In this document: positions 6,987 through 20,118 of the stretch, piece after piece
Numbering within the stretch: the first letter of the stretch is position 1
How the letters are laid out: each line of letters starts with the position of its first letter
Assembly (NCBI RefSeq): GCF_016919725.2
Contig: NZ_JAJERH010000007.1
Span: 1 to 64,000 of the forward strand
DNA length: 64,000 nt
From: Virgibacillus sp. AGTR
GTDB taxonomy: Bacteria > Bacillota > Bacilli > Bacillales > Amphibacillaceae
Direction: 5' to 3'
Program-made: the position numbers and the translations under genes
Notes under the pieces: model-generated
What the model was told of the DNA's origin: nothing
What the model saw: the letters and a program-made list of their open reading frames with translations, nothing else
Database searches by the model: none

Positions 6987-8422
6987 ATGCATATGAGATT
7001 TTTTGAGATAGTCGTTATTGTCTTCAACCTTTTGCTGATCGGTTGGATTCTAGTTGCCAAGAAAAAGCCTGTGCCTTGGTTGCTTATTGGTTTCGGTGTT
7101 TCCGCCATTCTAATACTGATACATGGAGTTATTGAAGGCTGGCGCTGGCAGATGATTCCGGCTTATGTTATGACAGTAGTTCCGTTAGTGGCTGTAGCCG
7201 GTAGATTGCTGTTCAAATCCGAACAGTCTGCTGAGCGAGTGGTGACAAAAGCATCCCGCGTAAAACGAATAGCACTGATAACGTTAGCTGTAATCTATTC
7301 TTCCGTGGCCGTTGCGCTGCCGCTTATACTTCCGGTCTTCACCTTTGAGGAGCCGACAGGTCCGTACAAAATCGGCACCGTTACCTACGACTGGAAGGAT
7401 CAGGCGCGGGATGAAACCTTCACGCCAGATCCGGGTGACAAGCGAGAGTTAATGGTGCAGATCTGGTATCCTGCAGATGCTCAAGCAGAAGGAGAAACAG
7501 AGCTCTATTTTTCTAACCCAGATGTGTTTGTGGAGGGGTATAGTAAGCTTCTGAATATGCCGAAACTGTTGTTTACGACGTTCGCTTATGTTAAAACACA
7601 TGCCATTGAGAACGCGGCGATTTCCAATCGGGAGCCATCTTATCCGGTTCTTATTTTCTCGCATGGATTTAGTGGGCATAAGAATCAGAATACTTTTCAG
7701 ATCGAGCATTTAGTGAGTCATGGATATATAGTGGTGGGCATAGATCATACGTACAGTAGTACAGCATCTGTTTTTGCTGATGGTCGTGTTGCAAACTTTG
7801 TGCCACAAGATACCGAATCAATCGCTTACTTGGATAAAGCGAATGAAGGCTGGGTAGCAGATGCCAAGTTTGTGCTGGATCAAGTAGAGAAGCTAGCCAA
7901 TAATGATCCGGATCGTCGTTTTACGGGTCGCATGGATATGAGCAATGTAGGGATGTTTGGCCACTCTTTTGGAGGGGCGACAAGTGCACAGATGCTAATG
8001 TCGGATTCTAGAATAAAGGCTGCAATTAATATGGCATTTTATATGGAAAACAACGGATTCCAGCAGAAGGGATGAAAAAGCCCTTTATGATGATGAGTGC
8101 CGATGACTCCATAGAGGTGAAAAACACCGCAGATACAGTGTCTGTCCAAATTATAGAGGAAACGTTACCGCGGTATAAACATGTGGCTGTAGGTGGAAAT
8201 TACTGGATGAAAATAAAAGACATGAAGCATATGGGCTTCTCTGATTTATATCTGTTTTCACCAATATATGAAAAACTGGAGGGGGTTGATGCCCGAAAGG
8301 CTCATCGGCTCATTAACGATTACACGCAGGATTTCTTCGATCATTATTTAAAGCAGCAGCCATTTAAGCTATTGGAGCAAAATATGGGTGAACACCAGGC
8401 GTTTGAGCTGGAAAAAGGCTAA
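6987..8422 (+). pseudogene. Platelet-activating-factor acetylhydrolase-like alpha/beta hydrolase, frameshifted
   Basis: The first frame (to 8075) has N-terminal membrane spans, an oxyanion motif (VLIFSHGFSGHKNQ), an acidic loop and the nucleophile elbow GHSFGGATSAQ. It derails at 8031: the expected NMDGILYGKQRIPAEG is only readable if four bases are added. The second frame (8072-8422) continues with KKPFMMMSADDS and a C-terminal His region (YKHVAVGG). The site reads ATGGC where ATGGATGGC is expected, so loss of one ATGG unit by slippage explains the break. An intact gene would encode about 478 residues of a membrane-anchored PAF-AH/lipase-family esterase. Start after GAGGAGG. Confidence 0.8.
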
Positions 8423-8449
8423 ATGGTACAGGTGAACAGCCAGGGGACG

Positions 8450-9475
8450 TTAGCCTTCAGGCTGTTCGCATGATTGATCTGACAGTTGCTCTAGCTTTAG
8501 CTGTAAGCTCTGATAAAGTACGAGATTACCTTTTGCAAGCAAATGAAATGAAGGACTTATAATGGAACATAGTGTATTGCAGCGTTCGAGCAGTGGCGCC
8601 CTCGTTTGCTGAACATATTCTGCAAAAGAACGGATAAAATCTTCCTTATTAAATGCTTGCTCTGTATTGACATAAAGCATAATCATATCCTCGACAATGG
8701 CCTGTACATAAGGACTGTCGGCAGCATGTTTTTTATCCACCGCATGATTCAATCGATATTGTATATTCTCAAGCTTTTTCATCCATGTGGCTACACTGTA
8801 ACGAGGTTTATAACCTGTATGTAAGAAGAAAAACTCAATATTATTCAGTTCCTTGATAAATTGGGGATCGTTTATCAGCTCCTGAAGCTCATTCCAAGCG
8901 GCTGTTTGTTTTGCTGTTACCCTCGCTTGATTGACAATATATTTATTGAAAAAATATAACATTGGCTCCTTCCATTCTGAAGGAATCTCTGCAAAAATGT
9001 TCAAGGTTTCCACCTTCTCAGAAATGAACTGTTTTCGTTTCTCGATAGTTAATTCTTTTTCATGAACGAGGTCGTAAACATAACGCAGTGAATCCCCTTG
9101 GTGCTGCTTCGCCTGACGTAAAATCTCAATCATATTGGTGAGTGCGCTAGCCTGTGTCGAAAGCGATTCGATCTGCCAATCGAGTGCCTTTTCAACCGGC
9201 AATTCCCCAGAAATGAGCTGGCTTATTTCATCAATACTAAAATCAAGATAGCGCAAGGTAATCGTTAACTCTAAACGCCATATATCTTCTGCCGTATATA
9301 ATCGATGTCCACCATCCGTATGACTCGTAGGCTTTATTAACCCAATTTCATCGTAATAACGGACGGTTCTGACCTTAGTTCCAATCATTTTCGCCACTTG
9401 CCCAATGGAAAACGTATCCGTCACAGCTTTAGAATCTAAAACCTTCTGAAAATCCATGCCGCTGTTTGCATGCAC
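8450..9475 (-). CDS. MerR-family transcriptional regulator with large effector domain
   Basis: About 341 aa. The MerR winged helix (FSIGQVAKMIGTKVRTVRYYDEIGLI and DGGHRLYTAEDIWRLE) begins near residue 25, followed by a dimerisation helix (LRQAKQ region) and about 220 residues that probably form a ligand-binding domain like those of multidrug or peptide-sensing MerR proteins. GTG at 9475 is taken as start because GGAGG lies eight bases upstream; the TTG five codons earlier overlaps the ribosome site. Its promoter carries a MerR-type operator, so autoregulation is likely. It converges on the broken lipase-like gene, a possible target. Confidence 0.85.
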   Translation of the reverse strand: MHANSGMDFQKVLDSKAVTDTFSIGQVAKMIGTKVRTVRYYDEIGLIKPTSHTDGGHRLYTAEDIWRLELTITLRYLDFSIDEISQLISGELPVEKALDWQIESLSTQASALTNMIEILRQAKQHQGDSLRYVYDLVHEKELTIEKRKQFISEKVETLNIFAEIPSEWKEPMLYFFNKYIVNQARVTAKQTAAWNELQELINDPQFIKELNNIEFFFLHTGYKPRYSVATWMKKLENIQYRLNHAVDKKHAADSPYVQAIVEDMIMLYVNTEQAFNKEDFIRSFAEYVQQTRAPLLERCNTLCSIISPSFHLLAKGNLVLYQSLQLKLEQLSDQSCEQPEG

Positions 9476-9496
9476 ATGACTCACCTCCAATATCTT

Positions 9497-9527
9497 ATTT
9501 TACGTTCTCCAGTTACTGGAGATTCAA
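9497..9527 (-). promoter_or_regulatory. MerR-type promoter with 19-bp spacer
   Basis: On the minus strand TTGAAT (9522-9527) and TAAAAT (9497-9502) are separated by 19 bp containing the inverted repeat CTCCAGTAACTGGAG (9507-9521). The over-long spacer with a dyad is the hallmark of promoters remodelled by MerR proteins. The transcript leads straight into the regulator gene. Confidence 0.8.
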
Positions 9528-9687
9528 CCTGATTATACTACGTAAGCATGTCCCGGAAAGGGAGTTGCTTTGATAATACCATCATTGTATCCTTCCAAAG
9601 GGTGTGTCTTACAAATACTATTGTACTAGAAAAAATAGAATTGTACTGTACGATATACAACTATATACGGCCTTTTTCAAAACTAAA

Positions 9688-9722
9688 CTGCCTTCCCCCT
9701 GTTCCATTCAGGGCAAAGGCAG
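9688..9722 (-). terminator. Terminator after bglP
   Basis: Stem CTGCCTT/AAGGCAG with further pairing CCCTG/CAGGG inside, followed on the minus strand by a T-rich stretch. Ends the beta-glucoside operon. The rest of the 9528-9786 gap shows nothing else. Confidence 0.7.
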
Positions 9723-9786
9723 TATAGGTGCGTTTTCTTGTCTCATATTACTAGGTTAGTTCATTACAATAGAGGGTTTTATTTGT

Positions 9787-11673
<1,887 letters not shown>

Positions 11674-11702
11674 CTAGGCGTTTGAGCGAAAAGAGTATGA
11701 AA

Positions 11703-11787
11703 AAAACCTAAGCCAATAGAAGAGCTAGAACATACTCGTGTTCCTCTTCCATGACTTAGGTTTTGCCTGCTTAATCAGTAACAATCC
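11703..11787 (-). promoter_or_regulatory. Ribonucleic antiterminator (RAT) and overlapping terminator, bglP leader
   Basis: The minus-strand RAT at 11758-11787 begins GGATTGTTACTGATTAAGCA and ends GGCAAAACCT, the LicT/SacT-type consensus. It overlaps the 5' arm of a terminator (AACCTAAGTCATGGAAGAG with CTCTTCTATTGGCTTAGGTT, then a T-run) at 11703-11763. Confidence 0.92.
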
Positions 11788-11849
11788 TAATCGCTTTTAT
11801 GATTTATTTGTTAAGATATTTCATGATGACAGGGCTATCCATCTGGATT

Positions 11850-12680
11850 TTAACGGTTCACGACACGTTCGATATGAATCGTTAAATAAAGCATTTCTTC
11901 ATTTGTCAGCTCGTGATTATATTGCCTTTTAATATAGCTTTTAATCTTCTCGGTGCATTTGGATGCTTCTTTATGCTTTTGCTTAATCATGATATATAAG
12001 TAATCATCATCATTTTTATAATGAGAACCATTAAATACACGTTGGGCAAAATATTTGAGGTGTGTAATAAAGCGTCCGTAGTTCAACGAATCTTCATTGA
12101 ACTCCACATTAAAATGATATTTGACGATATTGATAATCTGTTGAATAAACTTCGTCGTGTTAAACGTATTTTCTGTGTCCTCATTCATATTTGCTTCAAT
12201 AATATGAATGGCGATAAACGCTGCCTCATCCTCGGGCAGCTCGACATCAAACCGTTGATTAATGCGTGCTACTGCTCTTTTTCCAACCGCAAATTCATCC
12301 TTATACAACTGCTTAATTTCCCAAAGAATACCATTTTGTATGGTAATCCCTTGCTGATAACGCTCGATAGAAAAATGAATATGGTCTGGAAGGGATAAAT
12401 AAATTTTTTCATTGAGCTCTGTATTCAAGGCTTCCTTAGCATCCTTAATGATCAGCTCAACCTCAGACATGAGCTCAGCCGGAATTTCTCGTAGCAATAG
12501 CTTAAAGTTATCAAAGGTTTGCTGATCCTTTAAGGTGAACACCTTTTCAATTTTATCCGCTTCGATTTCTTGACCAGCTTTCTTTTGAAATGCTAGCCCT
12601 CTTCCCATGACAACCAATTCCATGCCTTCTTCATCAAATGCACTGACAACATTGTTATTTAGTACTTTATGAATCTTCAT
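11850..12680 (-). CDS. licT: BglG/LicT-family transcriptional antiterminator
   Basis: 276 aa: an N-terminal CAT RNA-binding domain (KIHKVLNNNVVSAFDEEGME, GRGLAFQKKAGQEI) and two PRD domains with conserved histidines (LPDHIHFSIER, FIAIHIIEANM, YLTIHIERV). In this family, phosphorylation by EIIB and HPr sets activity; the active dimer binds RAT RNA and prevents termination. It lies between bglA and bglP and is itself preceded by a RAT/terminator, giving positive feedback. A cre-overlapped promoter lies upstream at 12841-12878. Confidence 0.93.
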   Translation of the reverse strand: MKIHKVLNNNVVSAFDEEGMELVVMGRGLAFQKKAGQEIEADKIEKVFTLKDQQTFDNFKLLLREIPAELMSEVELIIKDAKEALNTELNEKIYLSLPDHIHFSIERYQQGITIQNGILWEIKQLYKDEFAVGKRAVARINQRFDVELPEDEAAFIAIHIIEANMNEDTENTFNTTKFIQQIINIVKYHFNVEFNEDSLNYGRFITHLKYFAQRVFNGSHYKNDDDYLYIMIKQKHKEASKCTEKIKSYIKRQYNHELTNEEMLYLTIHIERVVNR

Positions 12681-12723
12681 TCGCTATCCTTCCTTCACAT
12701 ACAACGTTCGTGAAAAGTAAAAG

Positions 12724-12803
12724 AACCTAAGCCACTTTGAAATAAACCTAATACAGGTCTATAAAAGGTGACTTAGGTTTTGCCTGCTGACCAGTTACAA
12801 CCC
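12724..12803 (-). promoter_or_regulatory. RAT and overlapping terminator, licT leader
   Basis: RAT at 12775-12803 reads GGGTTGTAACTGGTCAGCAG then GCAAAACCT on the minus strand. It overlaps a terminator with arms AACCTAAGTCACCTTT and AAAGTGGCTTAGGTT (12724-12780). About 30 bases separate it from the predicted transcription start. Confidence 0.9.
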
Positions 12804-12840
12804 TAATCATCATATCTATAGTTATTAATAACTTACTAGT

Positions 12841-12878
12841 ATTATAAGCCTATTTCTTTTCATACGTCAACGCTTTCA
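12841..12878 (-). promoter_or_regulatory. licT-bglP promoter with cre-like site
   Basis: Minus-strand -35 TTGACG (12865-12870) and -10 TATAAT (12841-12846) are 18 bp apart. TGAAAGCGTTGACG (12865-12878) resembles a CcpA cre box and covers the -35, consistent with glucose repression. Confidence 0.65.
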
Positions 12879-12918
12879 TAAAAGAAAGAGCATACCAAAG
12901 TTCTTATTCGTTAAAATG

Positions 12919-14475
<1,557 letters not shown>

Positions 14476-14502
14476 TTTTCGTTACGTATATGAATTACCT
14501 AT

Positions 14503-14531
14503 AATCTAGCAGAAGCGATAATAGAAGTCAA
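14503..14531 (-). promoter_or_regulatory. bglA promoter
   Basis: Minus-strand TTGACT (14526-14531) and TAGATT (14503-14508) with 17-bp spacing, placing the start just upstream of the RAT-like element. Confidence 0.55.
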
Positions 14532-14582
14532 TTGGAATAGGTTACATCTATACCATCTGCTTTTGTTCTACAATATAAAAAT

Positions 14583-14620
14583 CCGCTTTTCGTTCTTAAT
14601 GGAACTTTTACGTAAAGCGG
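14583..14620 (-). terminator. Terminator after alr
   Basis: Stem CCGCTTT/AAAGCGG with inner GTTC/GAAC pairing and a T-run after it on the minus strand. Confidence 0.6.
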
Positions 14621-14653
14621 AGAAAGTCACATTTGTATTCTTTTTGCTTTTTT

Positions 14654-15838
14654 TCAACTACCAGTAATAACTCCTTCTTCAACCATTCCTCTAAACTCCA
14701 TGGCTTTCCCGCCTCTTACATAAACACGTGGGACGCGTTTCCCCATTAAACAGGCTGTTTCATAATGAATAGTTCCCATTAAATCAGCAACCTCCTCCAT
14801 GGCGACATAGCCTTCGCTAGGCTCACCAAAAATGGTAATCACATCCTCTAAGCTGACATTCTTATTAACCTCGGTAATATCAATCATTGATTGATCCATA
14901 CAGATTCTGCCGACGATCGGTACGCGTTTTCCGTGGACGGTTACATCGCCACGATTGGATAGTAAGCGCGAAAAGCCATCTGCATAGCCAACGGGAATGG
15001 TTGCTATCTTACTTTCCCTTGTAGTCTGAAAGGTTAGTCCATAACTTATCAATTCATTGCGAGCTAATGTCTTGATATGGATAGGCTTGGTTTTGAAGCT
15101 CATGGCCTGGGTCAAGTTAATCTTTTCCTTGAGATGTTTCTCTGGATATAAACCATAAAGCCCAATACCGACACGTACCATGTCTAGATGCATAGCTGGA
15201 TAGGCGATGGTTGCTGCGGTATTACAGCAGTGAATAATTGGAATATGGCGGTATTGCTTGAGAAATGAAATAACCAAACAAAATTGATGGAATTGCTTCT
15301 CTGTATAAGTTGGATCGGTATTATCTGCATCGGCAAAGTGTGTGAAGGCACCCTCCAGTATGACATAGTCGGATGTAGCTGCTTCGACTACTTGAATGGC
15401 TTTTTCTTTACTGTTCACACCAATTCGATTCATGCCACTTTCGATCTTTAAGTGAATACGTGCGGGCTTCTGCAGCACCTCTGCTTCATGCTTCACTTTC
15501 ATAGCTGCTTCTTCTGTGAAAATTGTCAAGGTAATATCCAGCTCGATCGCTGTTCTCACACCAGCTGGGTGTGTATATCCAAGTACGAGAATAGGGAAAT
15601 CAATTCCTGCTCGCCGCAACTGAATCGCCTCATCTAATAAGGCGACAGCGAGATAGTCAGCACCGGCTGCAATGGCTTCATTTGCAACTTCTACGGCTCC
15701 GTGCCCATAGCCATCTGCCTTGACGACAGCCATCAGTTTGGTTTGCTTGCCGATATGATTTCTAAAGGCGCTGACATTATTCTTAATCGCATCTAACGAA
15801 ACTTCTGCCCATGTATCGCGGTAACTTCCAAGCTTCAT
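14654..15838 (-). CDS. alr: Alanine racemase
   Basis: 394 aa, fold-type III PLP enzyme. The PLP lysine lies in MAVVKADGYGHGA (Lys near residue 40) and the catalytic tyrosine in RNELISYGLTFQ (near residue 273). It interconverts L- and D-alanine for peptidoglycan or, next to ald, for D-alanine catabolism. Start ATG after GGAGAG. Unlike the usual dal placement beside acpS and toxin-antitoxin genes, it lies next to ald/adeR, so it may be a second, catabolic or spore-type racemase; that is inference. Confidence 0.92.
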   Translation of the reverse strand: MKLGSYRDTWAEVSLDAIKNNVSAFRNHIGKQTKLMAVVKADGYGHGAVEVANEAIAAGADYLAVALLDEAIQLRRAGIDFPILVLGYTHPAGVRTAIELDITLTIFTEEAAMKVKHEAEVLQKPARIHLKIESGMNRIGVNSKEKAIQVVEAATSDYVILEGAFTHFADADNTDPTYTEKQFHQFCLVISFLKQYRHIPIIHCCNTAATIAYPAMHLDMVRVGIGLYGLYPEKHLKEKINLTQAMSFKTKPIHIKTLARNELISYGLTFQTTRESKIATIPVGYADGFSRLLSNRGDVTVHGKRVPIVGRICMDQSMIDITEVNKNVSLEDVITIFGEPSEGYVAMEEVADLMGTIHYETACLMGKRVPRVYVRGGKAMEFRGMVEEGVITGS

Positions 15839-15912
15839 TTTGCATCTCTCCTTAGGTGACTACCGATGTTGAATTTCTGCAATGAGGCAACGCACTTTTC
15901 GATCATACCTAA

Positions 15913-16035
15913 TATAAAGTAAAACTTCAATCAGTTGGGGGGTATCCCCCCCCACGGATAGTTCGTACGACAAGGATATGACCTAAAGGCCCTAGAACCA
16001 ATCGTACATTTACTGGCAGTTAGTTATATGTGAAT
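15913..16035 (-). repeat. Repeat family A copy 1
   Basis: Holds both ends of the family A element in inverse orientation: ATAAAGTAAAACTTCAATC at the left and ACTGGCAGTTAGTTATATG at the right, with an internal hairpin of runs GGGGGG/CCCCCC. Lies between ald and alr. Confidence 0.75.
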
Positions 16036-16039
16036 AAAA

Positions 16040-16068
16040 GCACCCTTCATACCAAGGTAGAAGGGCAC
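16040..16068 (-). terminator. Terminator after ald
   Basis: Minus-strand hairpin GTGCCCTTC/GAAGGGTGC followed by TTTTATTC. Confidence 0.75.
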
Positions 16069-16083
16069 ATAGCTGCTATTTAC

Positions 16084-17208
16084 TTATGCGTCTTTCAATA
16101 CATCTTCCGGTGATACGAAATCGTACCCAAGATCTGCTGCGACTGCTTCGTATGTTACTTTTCCATTCATCACATTGACACCGGAAAGGATTGCTGGATT
16201 ATCCTGAATCGCTTTCACAGCGCCCTTCGATGCAATTTGTACAGCATATGGAACGGTTACGTTTGTCAAGCCAACCGTGGACGCACGTGGTACGGAACCA
16301 GGGATGTTGGCAACCGCATAATGGAGAACATCATGCTTTACATAGATTGGATCATCATGCGTGGTCGGGTGGTCCACTGTTTCAAAGTTACCTCCCTGAT
16401 CGATGGCAACGTCAACAATCACAGAACCTGGCTGCATGGATTGAACCATTTTATCTGTTACTAATTTGGGAGCCTTTCTTCCTGGAATGAGCACAGAACC
16501 GATAACGAGATCCGATTCTTTCACCGCTTCTGCGATATTGTACGGATTTGACATTAATGTTTGGATGCTTGAACCAAAGATATCGTCTAGTTGACGAAGA
16601 CGTACTGGGTTTAAGTCGATGATGGTTACTTCTGCACCAAAGCCAAGTGCAATTTTTGCAGCATTTGTCCCAACAACGCCCCCACCAATGACGGTTACTT
16701 TTCCGCGTTTTACCCCGGGAATTCCACCAAGGAGGATGCCTTTTCCGCCTTCCGATTTTTCAAGATATTGTGCGCCAATTTGTGTAGCCATTCGTCCAGC
16801 TACTTCGCTCATTGGTGTCAACAATGGCAATGTGCCGTTTGCTGTAATGGTTTCATAAGCGATGGCAGTTACTCCAGTTTCCACTAATGCTTTGGCTAGT
16901 TCTGGTTCTGCAGCCAAATGAAGGTATGTGAATAGAATAAGTCCTTTGCGGAAGTATTTGTATTCTGATGCAAGTGGTTCTTTTACCTTCATAATCATAT
17001 CTGCTTTTTCCCAAACATCTGCAGCGTTAGCGATCATCTCTGCTCCAGCTTCTTGGTATTCCGCATCTGTAAAATTACTTCCCATACCTGCGTCTTTTTC
17101 GATATAGACGGTATGACCAGCATTTATTAAGTGAATCACCCCAGCGGGTGTCATAGCAACACGGTTCTCGTTGTTTTTAATTTCTTTTGGTACACCGATA
17201 ATCATCAT
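16084..17208 (-). CDS. ald: Alanine dehydrogenase
   Basis: About 374 aa. The N-terminal substrate domain begins [20 protein letters not shown] (catalytic Lys/His in the EYKYFRKG and YLHLAAEP regions); the Rossmann NAD motif is [17 protein letters not shown] near residue 170. Catalyses L-alanine plus NAD to pyruvate, ammonium and NADH; in bacilli needed for growth on alanine and for sporulation. Two adjacent ATGs (17208 and 17205) follow AAGGAG; the first is used. Upstream in the same orientation lies the PucR-type regulator AdeR, known as the activator of ald in B. subtilis. Confidence 0.95.
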   Translation of the reverse strand: MMIIGVPKEIKNNENRVAMTPAGVIHLINAGHTVYIEKDAGMGSNFTDAEYQEAGAEMIANAADVWEKADMIMKVKEPLASEYKYFRKGLILFTYLHLAAEPELAKALVETGVTAIAYETITANGTLPLLTPMSEVAGRMATQIGAQYLEKSEGGKGILLGGIPGVKRGKVTVIGGGVVGTNAAKIALGFGAEVTIIDLNPVRLRQLDDIFGSSIQTLMSNPYNIAEAVKESDLVIGSVLIPGRKAPKLVTDKMVQSMQPGSVIVDVAIDQGGNFETVDHPTTHDDPIYVKHDVLHYAVANIPGSVPRASTVGLTNVTVPYAVQIASKGAVKAIQDNPAILSGVNVMNGKVTYEAVAADLGYDFVSPEDVLKDA

Positions 17209-17295
17209 TATCCAACTCCTTCTCAATCAATCTGTTCTTGTATCATAACGTTTATGTAAAACGGTTTCATTATGAAAAAATATAAAAGGAAAAAA

Positions 17296-17323
17296 CATGA
17301 TTTGTGTAAATGCACAAATCATG
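17296..17323 (-). terminator. Terminator overlapping the adeR stop
   Basis: Stem CATGATTTGTG/CACAAATCATG followed on the minus strand by T6; the adeR stop codon lies in the 5' arm. Separates adeR from ald. Confidence 0.8.
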
Positions 17324-18563
17324 CTTTTCGTATGCTTTCTATAATTAGATCAAGATAGGAATTTGCTTTTTGGTTTGGGTCTTTTAAATCAATGCCACTA
17401 ACCTCTTTAATTCGCTTTAAGCGATAATTCATTGTATTGGGATGAATAAATAGCCTTTTGGCTGTGTTATAGACATTGCTATCACAGTGAAAATACATTT
17501 CTAATGTCGTTAGAAGGGAAGTCCCGTGAATTTGGTCATAAGCCCGTAGTTTTTCGATAAATGGGTTCTTGTATTGATTCATCTTCCGTGCAGCTGCTAA
17601 TTGCTCGATAAATTGGTACACCCCTAAATCTTCGTAGAGTTTTACAGGAGCGATGGTATCTGGTAGCTTTTCTTGTAGTTTTAATACTTCTCTAGCCTGT
17701 TGGTAGGAGTTTTGGATCTGTTGCGCCGGTTGATAAACTAGTCCTGCTGCTGCAAATATGTCCGCTAAGTCTAGTTGTTGGCTAATTAGTGTAATGAAGT
17801 CGTCCATAAAGGCATACATCGTTTGCTTGTAATCGAATGCATCCTTTAGATGTACGAGCATAATAAAATCATTATTGTCAAAGAGACTTGTAATCACATG
17901 TAGCTTGACCTGCGATTCTGATAAGTAAAAGGCATGCTTTTCCATTTGTTCGGTTATTTCATCTGTAAAGCGAATAATGACAATCGCTTTATTACCATCC
18001 AAGTGCATATTGTATTTCTTTTCCCGTTGTTTAATAGCGTCCGTATCTTGCAAATCTCCACGCAACAGCTGCCAAAAGAAGTCTCGATATCCTTCTTCCA
18101 GCTTGCGATGGCGCTGTAGATCTTTGATGAAGAATTTCTTCACGTAAGCAGCCGCTTCTTTGAATAATATTAAATCCTCGTCTGTAAAGGCTTTGTCGGA
18201 TGTGTGGGCCCACACAAATCCTAATATTTCATTTTGGTTGCGTACGGAAATAGCAACGCGATTGCCAAGACCAATCTCGTTAATTTTGGGAATGCGAACA
18301 GGATTATCACTGTCAATTAATTTTGGCATCACACCCTTTTTCCACAATGCATTTATTACCTTATCTGGGACCTTTCGGTTGATAATCGTGGAAATGCGGA
18401 CTTGGTCGATATTGTCTTTATGTTTGCTGTAGGATACGACATGATGATTGGAATCTTCTATTGTAATTGGACATCCGAAGATATCTGCAATCTGGTCTGC
18501 AAGCTGATCGAGGGATGTTATCTTTTCCTTTAAGCTATTCAGTATATCTTTCTGTTGGGACAT
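17319..18563 (-). CDS. adeR: PucR-family activator of alanine dehydrogenase (AdeR-type)
   Basis: 414 aa. The N-terminal half resembles a GAF-like sensor (GCPITIEDSNHHVVSYS, LGFVWAHTSDKAFT) and the C-terminus is a PucR helix-turn-helix (LLTTLEMYFHCDSNVYNTAKRLFIHPNTMNYRLKRI region). In B. subtilis the neighbouring PucR protein AdeR activates ald in response to alanine; size and placement are the same here. It ends in a terminator, so ald has its own promoter in the 17209-17295 gap. Divergent from the membrane permease at 18693. Confidence 0.85.
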   Translation of the reverse strand: MSQQKDILNSLKEKITSLDQLADQIADIFGCPITIEDSNHHVVSYSKHKDNIDQVRISTIINRKVPDKVINALWKKGVMPKLIDSDNPVRIPKINEIGLGNRVAISVRNQNEILGFVWAHTSDKAFTDEDLILFKEAAAYVKKFFIKDLQRHRKLEEGYRDFFWQLLRGDLQDTDAIKQREKKYNMHLDGNKAIVIIRFTDEITEQMEKHAFYLSESQVKLHVITSLFDNNDFIMLVHLKDAFDYKQTMYAFMDDFITLISQQLDLADIFAAAGLVYQPAQQIQNSYQQAREVLKLQEKLPDTIAPVKLYEDLGVYQFIEQLAAARKMNQYKNPFIEKLRAYDQIHGTSLLTTLEMYFHCDSNVYNTAKRLFIHPNTMNYRLKRIKEVSGIDLKDPNQKANSYLDLIIESIRKA

Positions 18564-18692
18564 AGACCTTATTCCTCCGTGTATGGTTTGAACAAATAAA
18601 CAAAATTTTATTCTATTATTTTAGTATATACACAAATCGATTTCATAGTGAAGATGTTATAGTAATCATGCAACACGATGGGAGGAAATACA

Positions 18693-19781
18693 ATGAAAAA
18701 AATCCTGTTAATTGGAAGCGCTTTTATTGGGGTGATTGTTGGTGCAGGTTTCGCTTCTGGACAGGAAGTGCTACAATACTTTACTAGCTTCGGCCTGATG
18801 GGGATTATTGGGGGAGTTATTGCAACCGCTTTATTTGCGTATGTTGGGATGGCACTCGTCTGGGTCGGCAGTAAAATGAAAACGAATTCACACAAGGATG
18901 TTATTTATACAATAAGTGGGGAGACCATTTTTGGTCGCGTGATAGGGACAGTTATTGATTATATTCTTATTTTTACTCTATTTGGTGTTGGTGTGGTTAT
19001 GTTGGCTGGGGCGGGTTCTAACTTAGCTCAACAATTTGGACTGCCAGCAATTTTAGGTACGATCCTTATGACAGTACTTGTCTTGGTACTTGGGATGATG
19101 AATGTGGACAAGGTTGTTTCTGTTATTGGTGGGATTACTCCTTTCTTAATTCTATTTATTGTGATGATTTCAGTCTATAGCTTTTTAACGATGGATGTGT
19201 CGTTCAGTTCCTTGGATGACTTAGCGAAGCAACAGCCGACAACATTGCCAAATTGGTTTATTGCAGGGGTGAATTATGCATCCTTCAATACAGCAGTAGG
19301 TGCATCGATGGCATTAGTAATGGGTGGTGCTGAAAAAGATAGAAGGGCAGCAGCTTTAGGAGGACTAGTTGGTGGCTTCGTGCTTGGATTACTTATTATT
19401 TTGAGTTATCTAGCCATCTTCTCTAAAATCGAGGAGGTTGGCGATATGGATATGCCAATGCTTGCGATTGTCAACGATATCTCGCCAATACTAGGTACAA
19501 TTATGGCAATTGTGATCTTTGCTATGATATTTAATACAGCGATAAGTATGTTTTATTCGTTTGCTGCTCGCTTTACGAAAGTAGAGACAAGCAAGTTTAA
19601 AATCTTTTATACGATCATCCTACTCGTTGGATTTATCGTAAGTTTTATCGGGTTTACCGATCTAGTCTCTCTTTTCTATCCAACCATTGGATATATGGGA
19701 CTTGTATTAATATTAGGTTTGATCTATGCGCCGATAAAACTTAAAAGAGAAGCGAAGCAAAAGCAAATAGAAGAAGCGTAA
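18693..19781 (+). CDS. YkvI-family membrane transporter
   Basis: 362 aa, about ten membrane helices. The start KKILLIGSAFIGVIVGAGFASGQE has the Gly-rich GAGFASGQE signature of the YkvI family, distant relatives of APC/LeuT-type amino-acid transporters. ATG at 18693 follows GGAGG with 7-bp spacing. Divergent from adeR and next to ald and alr, so transport of alanine or a related amino acid is plausible; the substrate is inference. Confidence 0.8.
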   Translation: MKKILLIGSAFIGVIVGAGFASGQEVLQYFTSFGLMGIIGGVIATALFAYVGMALVWVGSKMKTNSHKDVIYTISGETIFGRVIGTVIDYILIFTLFGVGVVMLAGAGSNLAQQFGLPAILGTILMTVLVLVLGMMNVDKVVSVIGGITPFLILFIVMISVYSFLTMDVSFSSLDDLAKQQPTTLPNWFIAGVNYASFNTAVGASMALVMGGAEKDRRAAALGGLVGGFVLGLLIILSYLAIFSKIEEVGDMDMPMLAIVNDISPILGTIMAIVIFAMIFNTAISMFYSFAARFTKVETSKFKIFYTIILLVGFIVSFIGFTDLVSLFYPTIGYMGLVLILGLIYAPIKLKREAKQKQIEEA

Positions 19782-19831
19782 ATAATGCAAAATGATGCAG
19801 GGTATCACAGGGTTGAAACACAGACCAACAT

Positions 19832-19894
19832 CATAAAGTGAAACTTCAATCAGGGGTTCTGTTTATGGGGTATGTCTGCCAGTTATATAGAATA
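19832..19894 (-). repeat. Repeat family A copy 2 (internally deleted)
   Basis: ATAAAGTGAAACTTCAATCA and CTGCCAGTTATATAG, the two ends of family A, lie only about 20 bp apart: a short derivative. Nothing else is recognised in the 19782-20118 gap. Confidence 0.65.
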
Positions 19895-20118
19895 AATAGA
19901 ATTTCGAATCTAGTCGGTGCAGCTTCAACGTTTTAGCACTCTAGTCCGCTTGTTACCTCCTTATAATTACCAAATAAAATTTAAATATTTCTTTAATAGT
20001 GGTAAACTAGAGAGTGGGTTAAATATTTCTAGGAAAGATTTGTAACGAGATACGTCTTGTTTGATGTATCATTCAACAAGAGCGATTACATCTTTTCTGT
20101 TGAAAATAGGGAGAATGA

